Below, piece after piece: positions 34,010-43,452 of a DNA stretch of 64,000 nucleotides. A model generated the notes under the pieces. The model saw only the letters and a list, made by a program, of their open reading frames with translations. It searched no databases and had not been told where the DNA came from. The DNA comes from Mucilaginibacter rivuli (GTDB lineage: Bacteria > Bacteroidota > Bacteroidia > Sphingobacteriales > Sphingobacteriaceae): positions 248,001-312,000 of the forward strand of contig NZ_JAHXPQ010000006.1 in the NCBI RefSeq assembly GCF_019391655.1. The letters are read 5' to 3'. The number at the start of each line of letters is the position of its first letter. Position 1 is the stretch's first letter. A program made the position numbers and the translations under genes.

Positions 34010-35005
34010 GTGAATAGCCTCGAAAAAATAAAACTAAGTTGCTGTATCGGCTTTTTGTTAGTACTCACACTTAAAACAAAAGCTCAGCACCAGGAATGGC
34101 GCACGGGTATCCGCGATACCAGTTTCAATACCATGCGCGATTACCGCCAGAACCTTAAAAAATATCCATTCATCCGGCTGGTTCCCGATAGTGTTACGTC
34201 GGCAGTTAAAGAAACCCGTAACCTGGTGTATTGCCAGGTAGATAACAGGCAGTTGCATTTAGATGCTTTCTCACCGGCATCCCGATCAAAAAAAACCACA
34301 CCAGCAATATTGATCATCCACGGCGGCGGCTGGCGCTCGGGCGACCGATCACAACATATCCCGCTGGCGCAACACCTTGCAGCATTGGGGTATAGCTGTT
34401 TTACGATTGAATACCGCCTGTCAACCGAAGCCTTTTATCCGGCAGCAGTCAATGATATCAAATCTGCGGTGCAATGGGTACGCGCAAACGCTAAAAAATT
34501 CAATATCAACCCTAAGAAACTGGTGATCATGGGGTTTTCAGCAGGCGGGCAATTGGCAGCGCTTACGGGGCTTACCTCAAACTCTTCATTGTTCGATAAA
34601 AATGACTGCAACAAAAAACAGTCAAGCGCGGTGCAGGCTGTTATTGATATTGATGGTACCCTGTCATTCGTTCACCCCGAATCGCAGGAATTTAAAAATC
34701 CGCAGCAAACGGGTGCATCAGCGCAATGGATAGGCTTCACCATGGTTGAGCGCCCCGAGTTATGGAAAGAAGCAAGCCCCTTTACCTACGCGGCAGATAA
34801 CAAAATTCCTTTTTTATTCCTCAACAGCGCGGTTGAACGCATGCACGCGGGTCGCGATGATTTCAAAAAACTAATGGACCAAAAAGGCATCTACACCGAA
34901 ATCATTAATTTTAAGGATACACCGCATGCATTTTGTTTGTACCAACCCTGGTTTAACCCGATGGTAAACAATATTGATACTTTTTTAAAAAAGATATTTA
35001 ACTAA
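34010..35005 (+). CDS. Secreted alpha/beta-hydrolase (esterase family)
   Basis: A 331-residue protein with a signal peptide (ending near KTKAQ). The carboxylesterase-like fold shows the oxyanion HGGGWRSGDR and nucleophile elbow GFSAGGQL, with a C-terminal His in DTPHAFCLYQ. These suggest an esterase of the BD-FAE or lipase group acting on acyl or feruloyl ester substrates in the periplasm. The start is a GTG; no ATG precedes the signal peptide. The -7 box at 33981 and the 66-bp repeats on both sides make it a single-gene transcription unit. The exact substrate is unknown. Confidence 0.85.
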   Translation: MNSLEKIKLSCCIGFLLVLTLKTKAQHQEWRTGIRDTSFNTMRDYRQNLKKYPFIRLVPDSVTSAVKETRNLVYCQVDNRQLHLDAFSPASRSKKTTPAILIIHGGGWRSGDRSQHIPLAQHLAALGYSCFTIEYRLSTEAFYPAAVNDIKSAVQWVRANAKKFNINPKKLVIMGFSAGGQLAALTGLTSNSSLFDKNDCNKKQSSAVQAVIDIDGTLSFVHPESQEFKNPQQTGASAQWIGFTMVERPELWKEASPFTYAADNKIPFLFLNSAVERMHAGRDDFKKLMDQKGIYTEIINFKDTPHAFCLYQPWFNPMVNNIDTFLKKIFN

Positions 35006-35010
35006 TTTAC

Positions 35011-35076
35011 GAATGAGTAAATGTGCAAATGATAAGACATATCATATTGAACATTTACTCATTTTTATTTTAGATC
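35011..35076. terminator. Second 66-bp repeat copy with terminator hairpin
   Basis: Nearly identical to 33864-33929, with the same gagtaaatgt/acatttactc stem and T run. It follows the esterase gene and is convergent with the GyrI-like gene, so it can terminate on both sides. Confidence 0.65.
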
Positions 35077-35084
35077 CTTGCACA

Positions 35085-35570
35085 TTATAAAACAGGTATC
35101 CATATTTCCTCTTCCGATTCTTCACTATCACTTTTATACTTCGCGCCCATAATAGCAAAATGCGGCCTGTTATCTAATACATAGCCAGACGCCGGCAACC
35201 AGTCCATAAAAATATACCGGTACGTTCGTGCGCCCTCACTGGCTGGCCCCTTATGCAAAAACACGGCGTATAACCCTGTCGGAAAAACAAGCGTTTCCAA
35301 GCCATCAGGTACCGAATTAAAGCCGCTTACTTCAGCCAGTGCCCATTTTTCAAATTCCTTTGCGGGATCAAAACTTTCAAAAAAGCCCGGCACATATACC
35401 TCCGCCGAATACAGATCGTTGCTAACAGCGTTTACAACTTCGGCCCGACGGGGTATAAACTCCCCCCATAATGCTGCTGTTTTATTATTTACAAAAGACA
35501 TGGTCAGACTTTTACCTACCAACATCTTTTCAACGATAACTTCGGTCCTTAAAAACATAAACTCATTCAC
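35085..35570 (-). CDS. GyrI-like small-molecule-binding protein
   Basis: A 161-residue protein with the GyrI-like/AraC effector-binding fold, suggested by EVIVEKMLVGKSLTMSFVNN, then FEKWALAEVSGF, FPTGLYAVFLHKGP and YIFMDWLPASGYVLDNRPHF, in the order seen in this family. It lacks an HTH, so it is a stand-alone ligand-binding domain, often tied to stress or drug response. It is next to the M28 peptidase gene on the same strand. Function is inferred from fold only. Confidence 0.75.
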   Translation of the reverse strand: MNEFMFLRTEVIVEKMLVGKSLTMSFVNNKTAALWGEFIPRRAEVVNAVSNDLYSAEVYVPGFFESFDPAKEFEKWALAEVSGFNSVPDGLETLVFPTGLYAVFLHKGPASEGARTYRYIFMDWLPASGYVLDNRPHFAIMGAKYKSDSEESEEEIWIPVL

Positions 35571-35592
35571 TAATCATTTGCACACCTGCACA

Positions 35593-37221
35593 TTATTTTC
35601 GCAGCGCTTTAAACTCCGATCCCGCTTTCCATCCCGGAAAGGTAGTTTCATCAGCAAGCTTTACGCCTATGTTATATAAAATATTGGCTATTTCGGCCAT
35701 ACCGGTGCAATCCATATCGGCACTGTAGTTATCTGATGGCTGATGGTAATTACTATCATTATATTCCTTCTTTTTGGCTTTGCCCCACTCTTCGCCATGC
35801 TCAATGCTATTCGCGCCATTGTTCATATCCAAAGCAGGTACGCCAACCTTGGCAAAATTAAAATGGTCCGACCGGTAATAACTACCCGCGCCCGGCCTTG
35901 CATCGCCTTTTAGCTCCAGGCCAAATTTAGCGGCTTCTGCGGCAACATAATCGTCCAGGTCATTCTGCCCCTTTCCGGTAATAGCGAGGTCTTTGGTTGG
36001 CCCAAAGAAACCCAGCGCATCCATGTTCAGGTTAGCAACTGTTTTAGCAAGCGGAAAAATAGGATGTGTGGCATAATATTCCGAGCCTAACAAGCCCTGC
36101 TCTTCGGCAGTAACCGCTAAAAACACAATGCTACGCTTAGGTTTTGTGGTTGCTTGGGCAAAGGTTTTGGCGATAGCCAATAATGATGCCGCGCCGCTGG
36201 CATTATCAACCGCGCCGTTATATATCGAATCGCCTTTAACGGGTGCGCCTACGCCTAAATGATCCCAGTGCGCACTGTAAATAATGGTTTCATCCGGTTT
36301 TTCGGTTCCCTTTAAAATAGCCACCACATTGTGCGACATGGCATACTTCAGCTTCAGGCTAATACCTACCGTTACATTCATATTCAGCGGTATTGCTTTA
36401 AAGTCCTTCTTCCGGGCTATGGCGCGCAGGTCTCCGGTGATACCTGCAGCACCAAATATTTTACCTGCCGTAGCTTCGGTTATCCAACCCTCAACCTGGC
36501 AGCGCCCCATGTGTTTATCGGCCTGCTGTAAATACAACTTACTGCCTGTATTACTGGTACGCACCACCTGCCAGCCATAACTTGCAGGCTCAGTTTGGTG
36601 AACTATTAATACACCCGCGGCGCCCTGCCTTGCAGCTTCTTCAAATTTGTAGGTCCAGCGGCCGTAGTAGGTCATGGTATCGCCTTTAAATAGCTTTTCG
36701 GGTGCTTTAAAACCAGGGTCGTTAACTAATACTACTACTACTTTGCCCTTTACATTCAGGCCCGCGTAATCATTCCAATGGTACTCTGGCGCTACAATGC
36801 CATAACCTGCAAAAACCATTGGCGCATTTTTTAACTGGATGGTATCCTGCTCGCGGCGACTGAATACTACAAAGTCATCAGCTTTTTTAAAGCTGAACCT
36901 GCCTTTAGGTCCGCTTACAACCATGCTATCGCTCGGCGTATTGGTTATCTCTACCATCGGCACATCCTGGAAATAGCTTCCATTATTACCCGGTGCTAAA
37001 CCAAGTTTCTTAAATTCTGATGAGATATAGTTGATAGCCTTAGGCTCACCTGGTCCAAAAGGCTTACGGCCCATCAGCGAATCGTTAGCCAGAACAGCTA
37101 TATGCGCTTTAATATCGTCTGCCGATACCGGTCCATAGGATTTTGTTTCTTCTTTTTGCTTGCAGCCAACCATCGCCGCAAGGCCAAAAATTAATGTGGT
37201 TTTAATGTAGTTCAGTTTCAT
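35593..37221 (-). CDS. M28-family zinc aminopeptidase lipoprotein
   Basis: A 542-residue protein with lipoprotein signal MKLNYIKTTLIFGLAAMVGC. A PA-type insertion is present around residues 120-290. The M28 core has metal ligands in IYSAHWDHLG, GAVDNASGAASLLAIA, TAEEQGLLGSEY, NLNMDALG and RSDHFNF. Such exo-peptidases remove amino acids from peptides outside the cytoplasm or in the periplasm. A -7 box (TAAGTTTG on the minus strand, 37238-37245) lies 16 nt upstream of the start. It is divergent from the SIMPL-domain gene. Confidence 0.9.
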   Translation of the reverse strand: MKLNYIKTTLIFGLAAMVGCKQKEETKSYGPVSADDIKAHIAVLANDSLMGRKPFGPGEPKAINYISSEFKKLGLAPGNNGSYFQDVPMVEITNTPSDSMVVSGPKGRFSFKKADDFVVFSRREQDTIQLKNAPMVFAGYGIVAPEYHWNDYAGLNVKGKVVVVLVNDPGFKAPEKLFKGDTMTYYGRWTYKFEEAARQGAAGVLIVHQTEPASYGWQVVRTSNTGSKLYLQQADKHMGRCQVEGWITEATAGKIFGAAGITGDLRAIARKKDFKAIPLNMNVTVGISLKLKYAMSHNVVAILKGTEKPDETIIYSAHWDHLGVGAPVKGDSIYNGAVDNASGAASLLAIAKTFAQATTKPKRSIVFLAVTAEEQGLLGSEYYATHPIFPLAKTVANLNMDALGFFGPTKDLAITGKGQNDLDDYVAAEAAKFGLELKGDARPGAGSYYRSDHFNFAKVGVPALDMNNGANSIEHGEEWGKAKKKEYNDSNYHQPSDNYSADMDCTGMAEIANILYNIGVKLADETTFPGWKAGSEFKALRK

Positions 37222-37237
37222 GTAAAAGTGCTTTTAC

Positions 37238-37245
37238 CAAACTTA
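37238..37245 (-). promoter_or_regulatory. -7 box of the M28 peptidase promoter
   Basis: Read on the minus strand, TAAGTTTG matches TAnnTTTG and ends 16 nt before the ATG at 37221. Confidence 0.65.
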
Positions 37246-37320
37246 CATAAAATTGGGTTATCGGCATAACTCATCATCGCCCGTCCGGCCACTCTTGACT
37301 GCCGAAGCTTTAGCGAAGGT

Positions 37321-37406
37321 GACCTCTCTTCTCCTGCGGTGGAAAGAGGGTAAACTTCAATTTCCTTTTTTCTTAACCCTCTTTCCCGCTTGCGGAAGAG
37401 AGGGTC
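37321..37406. repeat. Imperfect inverted repeat (about 33-bp arms)
   Basis: The arm at 37321-37353 and the arm at 37373-37406 are near-complements, with cores ggaaagagggtaa and ttaaccctctttcc. The composition matches other GA-rich palindromes at 38280 and 58664. It lies between divergent genes. Confidence 0.65.
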
Positions 37407-37511
37407 AAACAGCGAAGCGCATTTGGGGTGAGTCCACAACATTTTTGTAAAATACATGTTACCATTATGCAAAAGCATACATAACTTCGTCTTCAAAGAA
37501 AAACATATCAT

Positions 37512-38201
37512 ATGAAAAAGCTAATTCTTTCCGCATTAATACTGTTCACCATAACAGCAACGCAAGCACAAAACGTTGATCTTCGCCGTAAAATAGAAGT
37601 ATCCGGCACCGCCGAAACAGAAGTAACACCTGATATCATCTACTTTAGCATCTCATTAAAAGAGTACATGGATGGCCGTAACCGGGTTGATATCACAACA
37701 TTAGAAAACCAGTTAATTAAGGCTGTTGCCGATGCCGGCGTAGCTAAAGAGGACCTGACCATTAACAATATATCGGGCTATACTACCTACCAAAAAAAGA
37801 AGGACCCTAACTTTTTGGCAAGCAAACAATACCGTGTTAAGTTTCGCGATCTGAACAAGATCAACCAGATTCTGGGCGCTATTGATCCAAAAGGTATCCA
37901 GTCTACCTACATCGAAAGCTACGATTACTCAAAAATTGAGGACTTGAAAAAGGAACTTAAGCTAAAGGCCCTGATTGCCGCGCGAGATAAAGCAGCTTAC
38001 CTGTTAACCGGTATTGGCCAAAAAACAGGCGACCCTATCAGTATTACCGAAATTGATAACGGAAATAATTTTGCACAGCCCCGCAATGTAATGTACATGG
38101 CAAAAGCCTCAAACGCCGATGTAGCAGCCGAGCAGGATATTGATTTTAAAAAGATAAAACTGACTTTCCAGGTGAACGCGGTTTTTGAGATTGTGAAGTA
38201 A
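37512..38201 (+). CDS. SIMPL-domain (DUF541) secreted protein
   Basis: A 229-residue protein with a signal peptide ending near TQAQ. The mature part carries the SIMPL/DUF541 fold (IEVSGTAETEVTPDIIYFSI, then NQLIKAVADAGVAKEDLTIN and KALIAARDKAAYLLTGIG). Members are periplasmic or membrane-associated, and have been linked to oxidative stress and envelope functions; biochemical activity is not established. It is followed by a MITE-like element. Confidence 0.9.
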   Translation: MKKLILSALILFTITATQAQNVDLRRKIEVSGTAETEVTPDIIYFSISLKEYMDGRNRVDITTLENQLIKAVADAGVAKEDLTINNISGYTTYQKKKDPNFLASKQYRVKFRDLNKINQILGAIDPKGIQSTYIESYDYSKIEDLKKELKLKALIAARDKAAYLLTGIGQKTGDPISITEIDNGNNFAQPRNVMYMAKASNADVAAEQDIDFKKIKLTFQVNAVFEIVK

Positions 38202-38218
38202 TAATTGATCTCACTAAT

Positions 38219-38439
38219 AACGATGAGTTTTAAACATGGAGTGTTCGAAAGATTATAAAAAGCATTGGGCCTGTGCGATTCCCTCCCAACGGGAGGGTGC
38301 AGGGAGGGGTCCTATTGGGAAGTACATAGTGCAAATTACCCCTACCCGCCACTTCACAATCCGCCGCACCCTTCCCCAAGGAAGGAGTTTGATGGGTTGA
38401 CCAACCTTTCGAACACTCCTGAGCTTAAAACCCATCGTT
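38219..38439. repeat. MITE-like element with terminal inverted repeats
   Basis: The left end at 38219-38251 and the right end at 38406-38439 are inverted repeats: ggagtgttcgaaag (38238-38251) matches 38406-38419 perfectly, and aacgatgagttttaa (38219-38233) matches 38425-38439 at 14 of 15 bases. The interior has GC-rich palindromes such as ccctcccaacgggaggg. It carries no gene. Confidence 0.75.
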
Positions 38440-38469
38440 ATTTAAAGCTATTTTGTAGCTTAGCCTATT

Positions 38470-39519
38470 ATGAGCGATACCCCACGCGAAGATGTTCCCT
38501 CACGTAAAAAATTCTTTTACCCTGTAATAGATCAGTTACGGGCTTACCTGATAAAGTACGATCGTGAGGTAAAACTACCCGTTCAATATTCGGATCTGCT
38601 CCGTTTTAATTTCCATACCCCATTGTTAAATAAAGATGGCAGCGATACCCTTTGGCAAACTGTTTATTATGATGAGAGCGAGATGAAGGAGCTTTTTCCA
38701 AGCCTTACTTATATCTACGCCCTGCTCCATACCGATGGCGATACTAAAGCCATGGAGCACCTTTCGGTTGCCCGGATAGATTATTGCACGTTTGGTAATT
38801 CCAAGCCATTCCGTATCCGCATCATTAACCGTTTAAATGATAATTACGATCACTTTTATATTAAGGTATCCGACGCTTCGCGTATTTACGGGCTGGAGCT
38901 GGAACATATACTCTCGCCTAACCGCATCCTGTACATATCAAATGGCAACACCCTCATCGAAGAGCACATCCCCGGCTTACCCGGCGATGTGTTTATCAAC
39001 CACAGGATAACAACATCCAAATTTAACCAGATACGCATTTGCAAAGAGTTTGTAAAGTTTAACGAACGCTGTTTTGTACGCCTGTTGGGCGATATGCGGA
39101 GTTACAATTTTGTGGTGGATATTACGCCCGATATTGAGGGTAACCAATACCGCATCCGCGCCATAGATTTTGATCAGCAATCGTACGAAGGCCGCCGTAA
39201 GTTTTACCTGCCCCATTTTTTTAAAGAGAATAACATACTGGTTAACCTGGGCATGAAATTCATTAACGAGACTACGATGAAACAATACCAGGAAGAAGAA
39301 CGCAGCCTGATAGCTCAGCGGGTACGTATGGCACGGGTGCGACTGCACGACCTGATGAAAATAATGCGTATTGATGAGATATCGCCGAAAGAAAAAATTC
39401 AACAGCTTGCCGTTGACTTAGGCGAATACCATAAAAGCACGGCCTTTGAGCATTGTACCACCATGGGGCAAATACTTACCGAGCATATGCACATTATACT
39501 AACAAAGACAAAACCATAA
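38470..39519 (+). CDS. Conserved hypothetical cytoplasmic protein
   Basis: A 349-residue protein without signal peptide or TM segment. It has kinase-like hints, such as SYNFVVDITPDIEGNQYRIR followed by AIDFDQQSYEGRRKFYLPHF, where an IDFD strand could bind metal, but no full kinase pattern. The N-terminal 130 residues and the helical C-terminal (EEERSLIAQRVRMARVRLHD) are not recognised. It stands as its own unit between the MITE-like element and the ferritin-like genes. Function unknown. Confidence 0.75.
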   Translation: MSDTPREDVPSRKKFFYPVIDQLRAYLIKYDREVKLPVQYSDLLRFNFHTPLLNKDGSDTLWQTVYYDESEMKELFPSLTYIYALLHTDGDTKAMEHLSVARIDYCTFGNSKPFRIRIINRLNDNYDHFYIKVSDASRIYGLELEHILSPNRILYISNGNTLIEEHIPGLPGDVFINHRITTSKFNQIRICKEFVKFNERCFVRLLGDMRSYNFVVDITPDIEGNQYRIRAIDFDQQSYEGRRKFYLPHFFKENNILVNLGMKFINETTMKQYQEEERSLIAQRVRMARVRLHDLMKIMRIDEISPKEKIQQLAVDLGEYHKSTAFEHCTTMGQILTEHMHIILTKTKP

Positions 39520-39609
39520 TATCATATTAAGATAATTATTTACCTAATACAAAAACATATTCTTCATTTATAGGTTATTTAATCACACAACAATTAAAAA
39601 ATCTAACAA

Positions 39610-40158
39610 ATGAAAACCACAGCAACAAAATCTGCGTCACAAGCTGACAGCATTGAAGATTCGGCACTTAACGAATTATTTATTGATGAATTAAAAGATA
39701 TTTATTGGGCCGAAAAGCACCTGGCCAAAGCATTGCCAAAAATGATAAAGGGCGCTACATCTGCAGAGCTAAAAACAGCTATAGAAAACCACCTTACCGA
39801 AACGGAAAATCATATCACCCGCTTAGAGCAGGCCTTCGAATCGATCGGTGAAAAAGCAGTAGCTGTAAAATGTGAAGCGATGGCAGGTTTGTTAAAAGAA
39901 GGCGAAGAAATTATGAGCGAAACAGAAAAAGGCTCGCTTACACGTGATGTTGGCATTATATCGGCAGCGCAAAAAGTTGAGCACTATGAGATCGCGTCAT
40001 ACGGTACACTGCGCACTTTGGCAGGTGTATTAGGCTACAACAAAGCCGCTGAGTTATTGGAAGCTACTTTACAGGAAGAAAAAAACGCCGATAGTAAACT
40101 AACCGAAGTTGCTGAAGGCTGCGTAAACTCGCAAGCAGCAGCAGAGCCTAAAGAATAG
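39610..40158 (+). CDS. DUF892 (YciE/YciF-type) ferritin-like protein
   Basis: A 182-residue four-helix protein. The opening LNELFIDELKDIYWAEKHLA and later HLTETENHITRLEQAFESIG, AAQKVEHYEIASYGTLRTLA and LLEATLQEEKNADSKLT give the Glu/His pattern of a di-metal site in this family. Members are induced by osmotic or general stress. The next gene encodes another stress-linked helical bundle in the same direction, 90 bp away. Confidence 0.9.
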   Translation: MKTTATKSASQADSIEDSALNELFIDELKDIYWAEKHLAKALPKMIKGATSAELKTAIENHLTETENHITRLEQAFESIGEKAVAVKCEAMAGLLKEGEEIMSETEKGSLTRDVGIISAAQKVEHYEIASYGTLRTLAGVLGYNKAAELLEATLQEEKNADSKLTEVAEGCVNSQAAAEPKE

Positions 40159-40248
40159 TATAAACTTTGATTTTTGTTAAATCAAAATAATGAGTTATTG
40201 GTTATATAATCAATAACTCATTTTATTTACAACCTAAAATTTAATACC

Positions 40249-40707
40249 ATGGCAGAGATAGCAGATAAAAAACTAACAGAGCAATTGCAAAACCTGCTCT
40301 CTATAGCTAACGACAGTATAGCAGTATATAAAAAGGCAACTAACGATGCCAAAGGGCCCGAATTTACAGCCCTGTTTAACGATTATCTGATACAACGCAG
40401 CGATGATGCCAAAGAGCTAAAAGAGGCAATTGTTGCAGCGGGCGGTAACCCTGAACAATCGGGCAGTGTATTAGGCACGTTAAACCGGTATTGGATAGGT
40501 ATCAAAACTACCATCAGCAGTGACGAAGAGCGCATATTGCTCGAAGCCAGCGAATCGCATGATAAATCGGCAATTGCTGAGTATGATGAGGTTTTAAAAT
40601 CAATTGAATTAAGCCCCGGGTTAAGGGCAATTTTAGAAGATCAAAGGGCCGGAATAGAAAAAGCCCTGATAAGGGCAGAGCAATTAGGCAGGGTATATTC
40701 ATCCTGA
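40249..40707 (+). CDS. PA2169-type (DUF2383) four-helix protein
   Basis: A 152-residue helical protein with the family pattern (LTEQLQNLLSIANDSIAVYK, then YLIQRSDDAKELKEAIVAAG, RILLEASESHDKSAIAEYDE and LEDQRAGIEKALIRAEQL). The family is ferritin-like in fold and associated with stress conditions. It sits after the DUF892 gene and ends at a perfect bidirectional terminator, so the pair may be co-regulated. Confidence 0.9.
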   Translation: MAEIADKKLTEQLQNLLSIANDSIAVYKKATNDAKGPEFTALFNDYLIQRSDDAKELKEAIVAAGGNPEQSGSVLGTLNRYWIGIKTTISSDEERILLEASESHDKSAIAEYDEVLKSIELSPGLRAILEDQRAGIEKALIRAEQLGRVYSS

Positions 40708-40713
40708 TAACCA

Positions 40714-40750
40714 GCATAAAAAAACCCGCTAATAGCGGGTTTTTTTATGC
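40714..40750. terminator. Perfect bidirectional terminator
   Basis: gcataaaaaaacccgct (40714-40730), loop aat, then the exact complement (40734-40750). The A and T tracts allow termination in both directions between two convergent genes. Confidence 0.95.
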
Positions 40751-41083
40751 ACTCTTAACTATATCTTCGCAGTCATCTTCCCAGCCCAGGTAACAGGCAT
40801 ACCAGTGGGCGCACTTTTCTAACAGGTCCTGCTCATCATGCTCATCTTTGTCAACTACCTGAGCAAAGAATATTATTTTCTCTGTATTGCCTACAGCATT
40901 TTTATAGGTGTAATAAAAGTGCCTGCGGCCGGCCGATTTAATTTTCGCTGTCTCTGTTTCTGATAAAACATCTGTGTGAACAATATGCACTAATGAACGT
41001 GTCGGCATGTAATAAATAAATAGATTCTCATCTGTTGATGTGGGATCCTCGCATAAAAGGAACTCTGGCAATTTCTGTTTCAT
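40745..41083 (-). CDS. Conserved small hypothetical protein
   Basis: A 112-residue cytoplasmic protein (MKQKLPEFLLCEDPTSTDEN at the start). The acidic C-terminal part, with HDEQDLLEKCAHWYACYLGW, may bind metal or a partner. No family is recognised with confidence. Its last codons share the perfect terminator with the convergent DUF2383 gene. No nearby gene suggests a function. Confidence 0.75.
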   Translation of the reverse strand: MKQKLPEFLLCEDPTSTDENLFIYYMPTRSLVHIVHTDVLSETETAKIKSAGRRHFYYTYKNAVGNTEKIIFFAQVVDKDEHDEQDLLEKCAHWYACYLGWEDDCEDIVKSA

Positions 41084-41340
41084 AACTTAATATTTTTTGA
41101 TCAGATTTTAAACTTGTATATATACCTATCCAAAAAATATGCCCCGCACTTTTGTACCCGGTCACGTTTGCATTATGCTGTAAAAGAGAATATTCAACGC
41201 ATTGATTTATCTAATTTTTAATTAATTAATAAAATTTCAAGTTATTGTTTTCATAAAAATACCTAATAACTTTCCTTTAAATACAATTTGTTTACAAGTA
41301 TGAAATTGCATTTATACCGATTTTTTAGTTCAAGCCCATA

Positions 41341-41369
41341 AAAAAACCCGGGCTAATGACCCGGGTTTT
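41341..41369 (-). terminator. Intrinsic terminator for the small membrane-protein gene
   Basis: aaaacccggg (41343-41352) pairs with cccgggtttt (41360-41369). On the minus strand the stem is followed by a T run, 24 bp after the stop of the lmo0937-type gene. The 250 bp to its left hold only AT-rich sequence and no gene. Confidence 0.85.
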
Positions 41370-41392
41370 GTACAATAATTAGTACAGTTTTA

Positions 41393-41548
41393 TTATATCG
41401 TATCCGGCCTTCTTATTAAGCCCAGCAGCAATGATATGATAGCGATAACCAACAATGCATGAATAAGCCCTGTAGCCGAATAAACAAATACTCCTAATGC
41501 CCATCCTATGATCAGAATAATGGCAACTATATACAGTAATGAGTTCAT
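41393..41548 (-). CDS. lmo0937-family small membrane protein
   Basis: A 51-residue protein, too short for usual ORF cut-offs, reading MNSLLYIVAIILIIGWALGV and ending LLGLIRRPDTI. Two TM segments and the family ending are clear. This matches the lmo0937/DUF5670 type, a two-helix membrane protein of unknown role often found near stress genes. It is followed by an excellent terminator. The neighbouring DUF892 and DUF2383 proteins fit a stress setting. Confidence 0.85.
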   Translation of the reverse strand: MNSLLYIVAIILIIGWALGVFVYSATGLIHALLVIAIISLLLGLIRRPDTI

Positions 41549-41639
41549 AACTTGTGTTTTTAGTTAATAATTAAAATTTCTTCTTATAAAAGTATTTCAA
41601 AACGAAATTGTTTTAATTATTATGCTAAAAATACCTAAC

Positions 41640-43439
41640 TTATAACTTCAGCCATTTTTTACGTACTACTATATTCGCTTCGCTTGGTATACCAATGTCT
41701 TCTATATGATATTTAACCAGGTTGCTTTTTAACAACGTTACAGGTAGGTTTTTTACAATACCATCGCGTACAGCGGTAATTACAACTTTATCGCCGGGCT
41801 TTTTAAGGGCCAATACTTTATCAGGTTCGTTGGTTAACAGCAAACCATCAATAGCAGCAAGTTCATCGTTTACATTTATACCGTCTATCCAGGCAGCGCT
41901 GTTACGTGCTACGGCTGTTACAATATATTTGCCATTGGCCTTTACTACCGTTGCACCAAGGGTTATTGTGGTTTTACCGGCATTGTCGTCTGTCAGCTTA
42001 TAGCCGGCATAGGCCAGGTACTTGTTACAATCCAGGTCGGCAACGCCATAAATGTATTTGTTATAAAAATCATCCAGGTTTTTACCGGCAAATTTTTCTA
42101 ATGCTGTTTTAAATTCGGCATCGGTATATCCTCTGTTTTTTATTTTATAATACTCGTTATACATATACCGCATCACATCATCTAATGATTTTTCTCCTTT
42201 GGTATTGTTAATGATCATCAGGTCGAGCATCATAGCCACAATACCGCCTTTACTGTAATATGATATAGTTGAATTGGTACTATTCTCATTAGGGCGGTAC
42301 AATTTAATCCAGGCATTAAAGCTCGCATCATTGAGCGATTCGATCTTTGCTCCCGGCTGGTTGGTTACCGTAGTAATGTTATTGGCCAGGCGTGCCAGGT
42401 AATCGTCAACCGGGTAAAGGTGCGTGCGCCTGATGATAATATCCTGGTAGTATGAGGTAAACCCTTCGGCTATCCAAAGGTTGGTAGTATAGTTTTCTTT
42501 ATCATAATCAAACGGGCCTAAAGCAATGGGCCTTAAGCGCTTTACGTTCCATACATGAAAATGCTCATGAGCGGCAAGCGCCAAAAAGTTTTCGTACCCG
42601 CCCCTTGTCGCATAATTATCGCGAGATGCGCCTAAAACCGTCGAGCTTAAATGCTCAAGGCCGCCGCCGCCTTTTGTATAATTATGTACAATAAAAACAT
42701 AGCGCTTATTAGGGTTCTCTCCAAAAACAGCAACTTCTTCTTGTACCACTTTGGTAAAATCGCGCTTCAGGTCTTCTTTGTTATAATTGCCACCATTTAC
42801 CATGGCAACCTGGTAATGTACCCCATCCACATCAAAATCAAAAACATCCTGTGTCCCCACCTCTATCGGCGAATCGAACAGGATATCATAATTAGGTGCA
42901 CTCAACGTAAACTGATTGCCGTTAACATGCTCTAAACTTGTTGAAACGGTCGTCCAGTTTTTATAAGGCTCAATATGTATTTGTGATGGCAGGTCCAGCA
43001 TCCCTACAGGGTACATAAACAAACCCGAGGTTGAAAGAAAGCCATGCGCGGCATCAACAAAACTTGTCCTAACCGATATTTCAAAGCAATATACCCGGTA
43101 GCTTATTTTGATATTGGTATACGCACCATTAACAACACGCCAGGTATTTTTATCGGTTTTGTAGGTAGTTAAAGTGGTACCGTTACTGCTGGCTACAAAG
43201 CCCTCTACATTTTTACCAAACTCACGTATCAGGTAAGAGCCAGGTGTCCACACAGGCATTTTAACATCAATTTCCTGTTGGTGCAGCCCTGTCAAATTCA
43301 TTTCAATATTTACATAATGCGCCTGTGCTTCAGGGAAAGTTACATTATAATTAACAGGTACTGCCGCGGTAACAGGTATTGCATTTACACTCATAAAAAG
43401 GGAGATTATATATAAAACGATCGGGTAACTTTTTTTCAT
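41640..43439 (-). CDS. M61-family metallopeptidase with PDZ domain
   Basis: About 599 residues with an N-terminal signal (MKKSYPIVLYIISLFMSVNA). The zinc motif HEHFHVWN (HExxH) lies near residues 287-294, with ENYTTNLWIAEGFTSYYQDI supplying the downstream Glu. A PDZ domain (about 490-575) ends the protein. M61 enzymes are glycyl aminopeptidases in the periplasm or outer membrane. The ATG at 43439 is preferred: a -7 box (TAAATTTG on the minus strand, 43453-43460) lies 13 nt upstream, leaving no room for the longer start at 43448. Confidence 0.9.
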   Translation of the reverse strand: MKKSYPIVLYIISLFMSVNAIPVTAAVPVNYNVTFPEAQAHYVNIEMNLTGLHQQEIDVKMPVWTPGSYLIREFGKNVEGFVASSNGTTLTTYKTDKNTWRVVNGAYTNIKISYRVYCFEISVRTSFVDAAHGFLSTSGLFMYPVGMLDLPSQIHIEPYKNWTTVSTSLEHVNGNQFTLSAPNYDILFDSPIEVGTQDVFDFDVDGVHYQVAMVNGGNYNKEDLKRDFTKVVQEEVAVFGENPNKRYVFIVHNYTKGGGGLEHLSSTVLGASRDNYATRGGYENFLALAAHEHFHVWNVKRLRPIALGPFDYDKENYTTNLWIAEGFTSYYQDIIIRRTHLYPVDDYLARLANNITTVTNQPGAKIESLNDASFNAWIKLYRPNENSTNSTISYYSKGGIVAMMLDLMIINNTKGEKSLDDVMRYMYNEYYKIKNRGYTDAEFKTALEKFAGKNLDDFYNKYIYGVADLDCNKYLAYAGYKLTDDNAGKTTITLGATVVKANGKYIVTAVARNSAAWIDGINVNDELAAIDGLLLTNEPDKVLALKKPGDKVVITAVRDGIVKNLPVTLLKSNLVKYHIEDIGIPSEANIVVRKKWLKL

Positions 43440-43452
43440 TTTCAGCAAGTTA

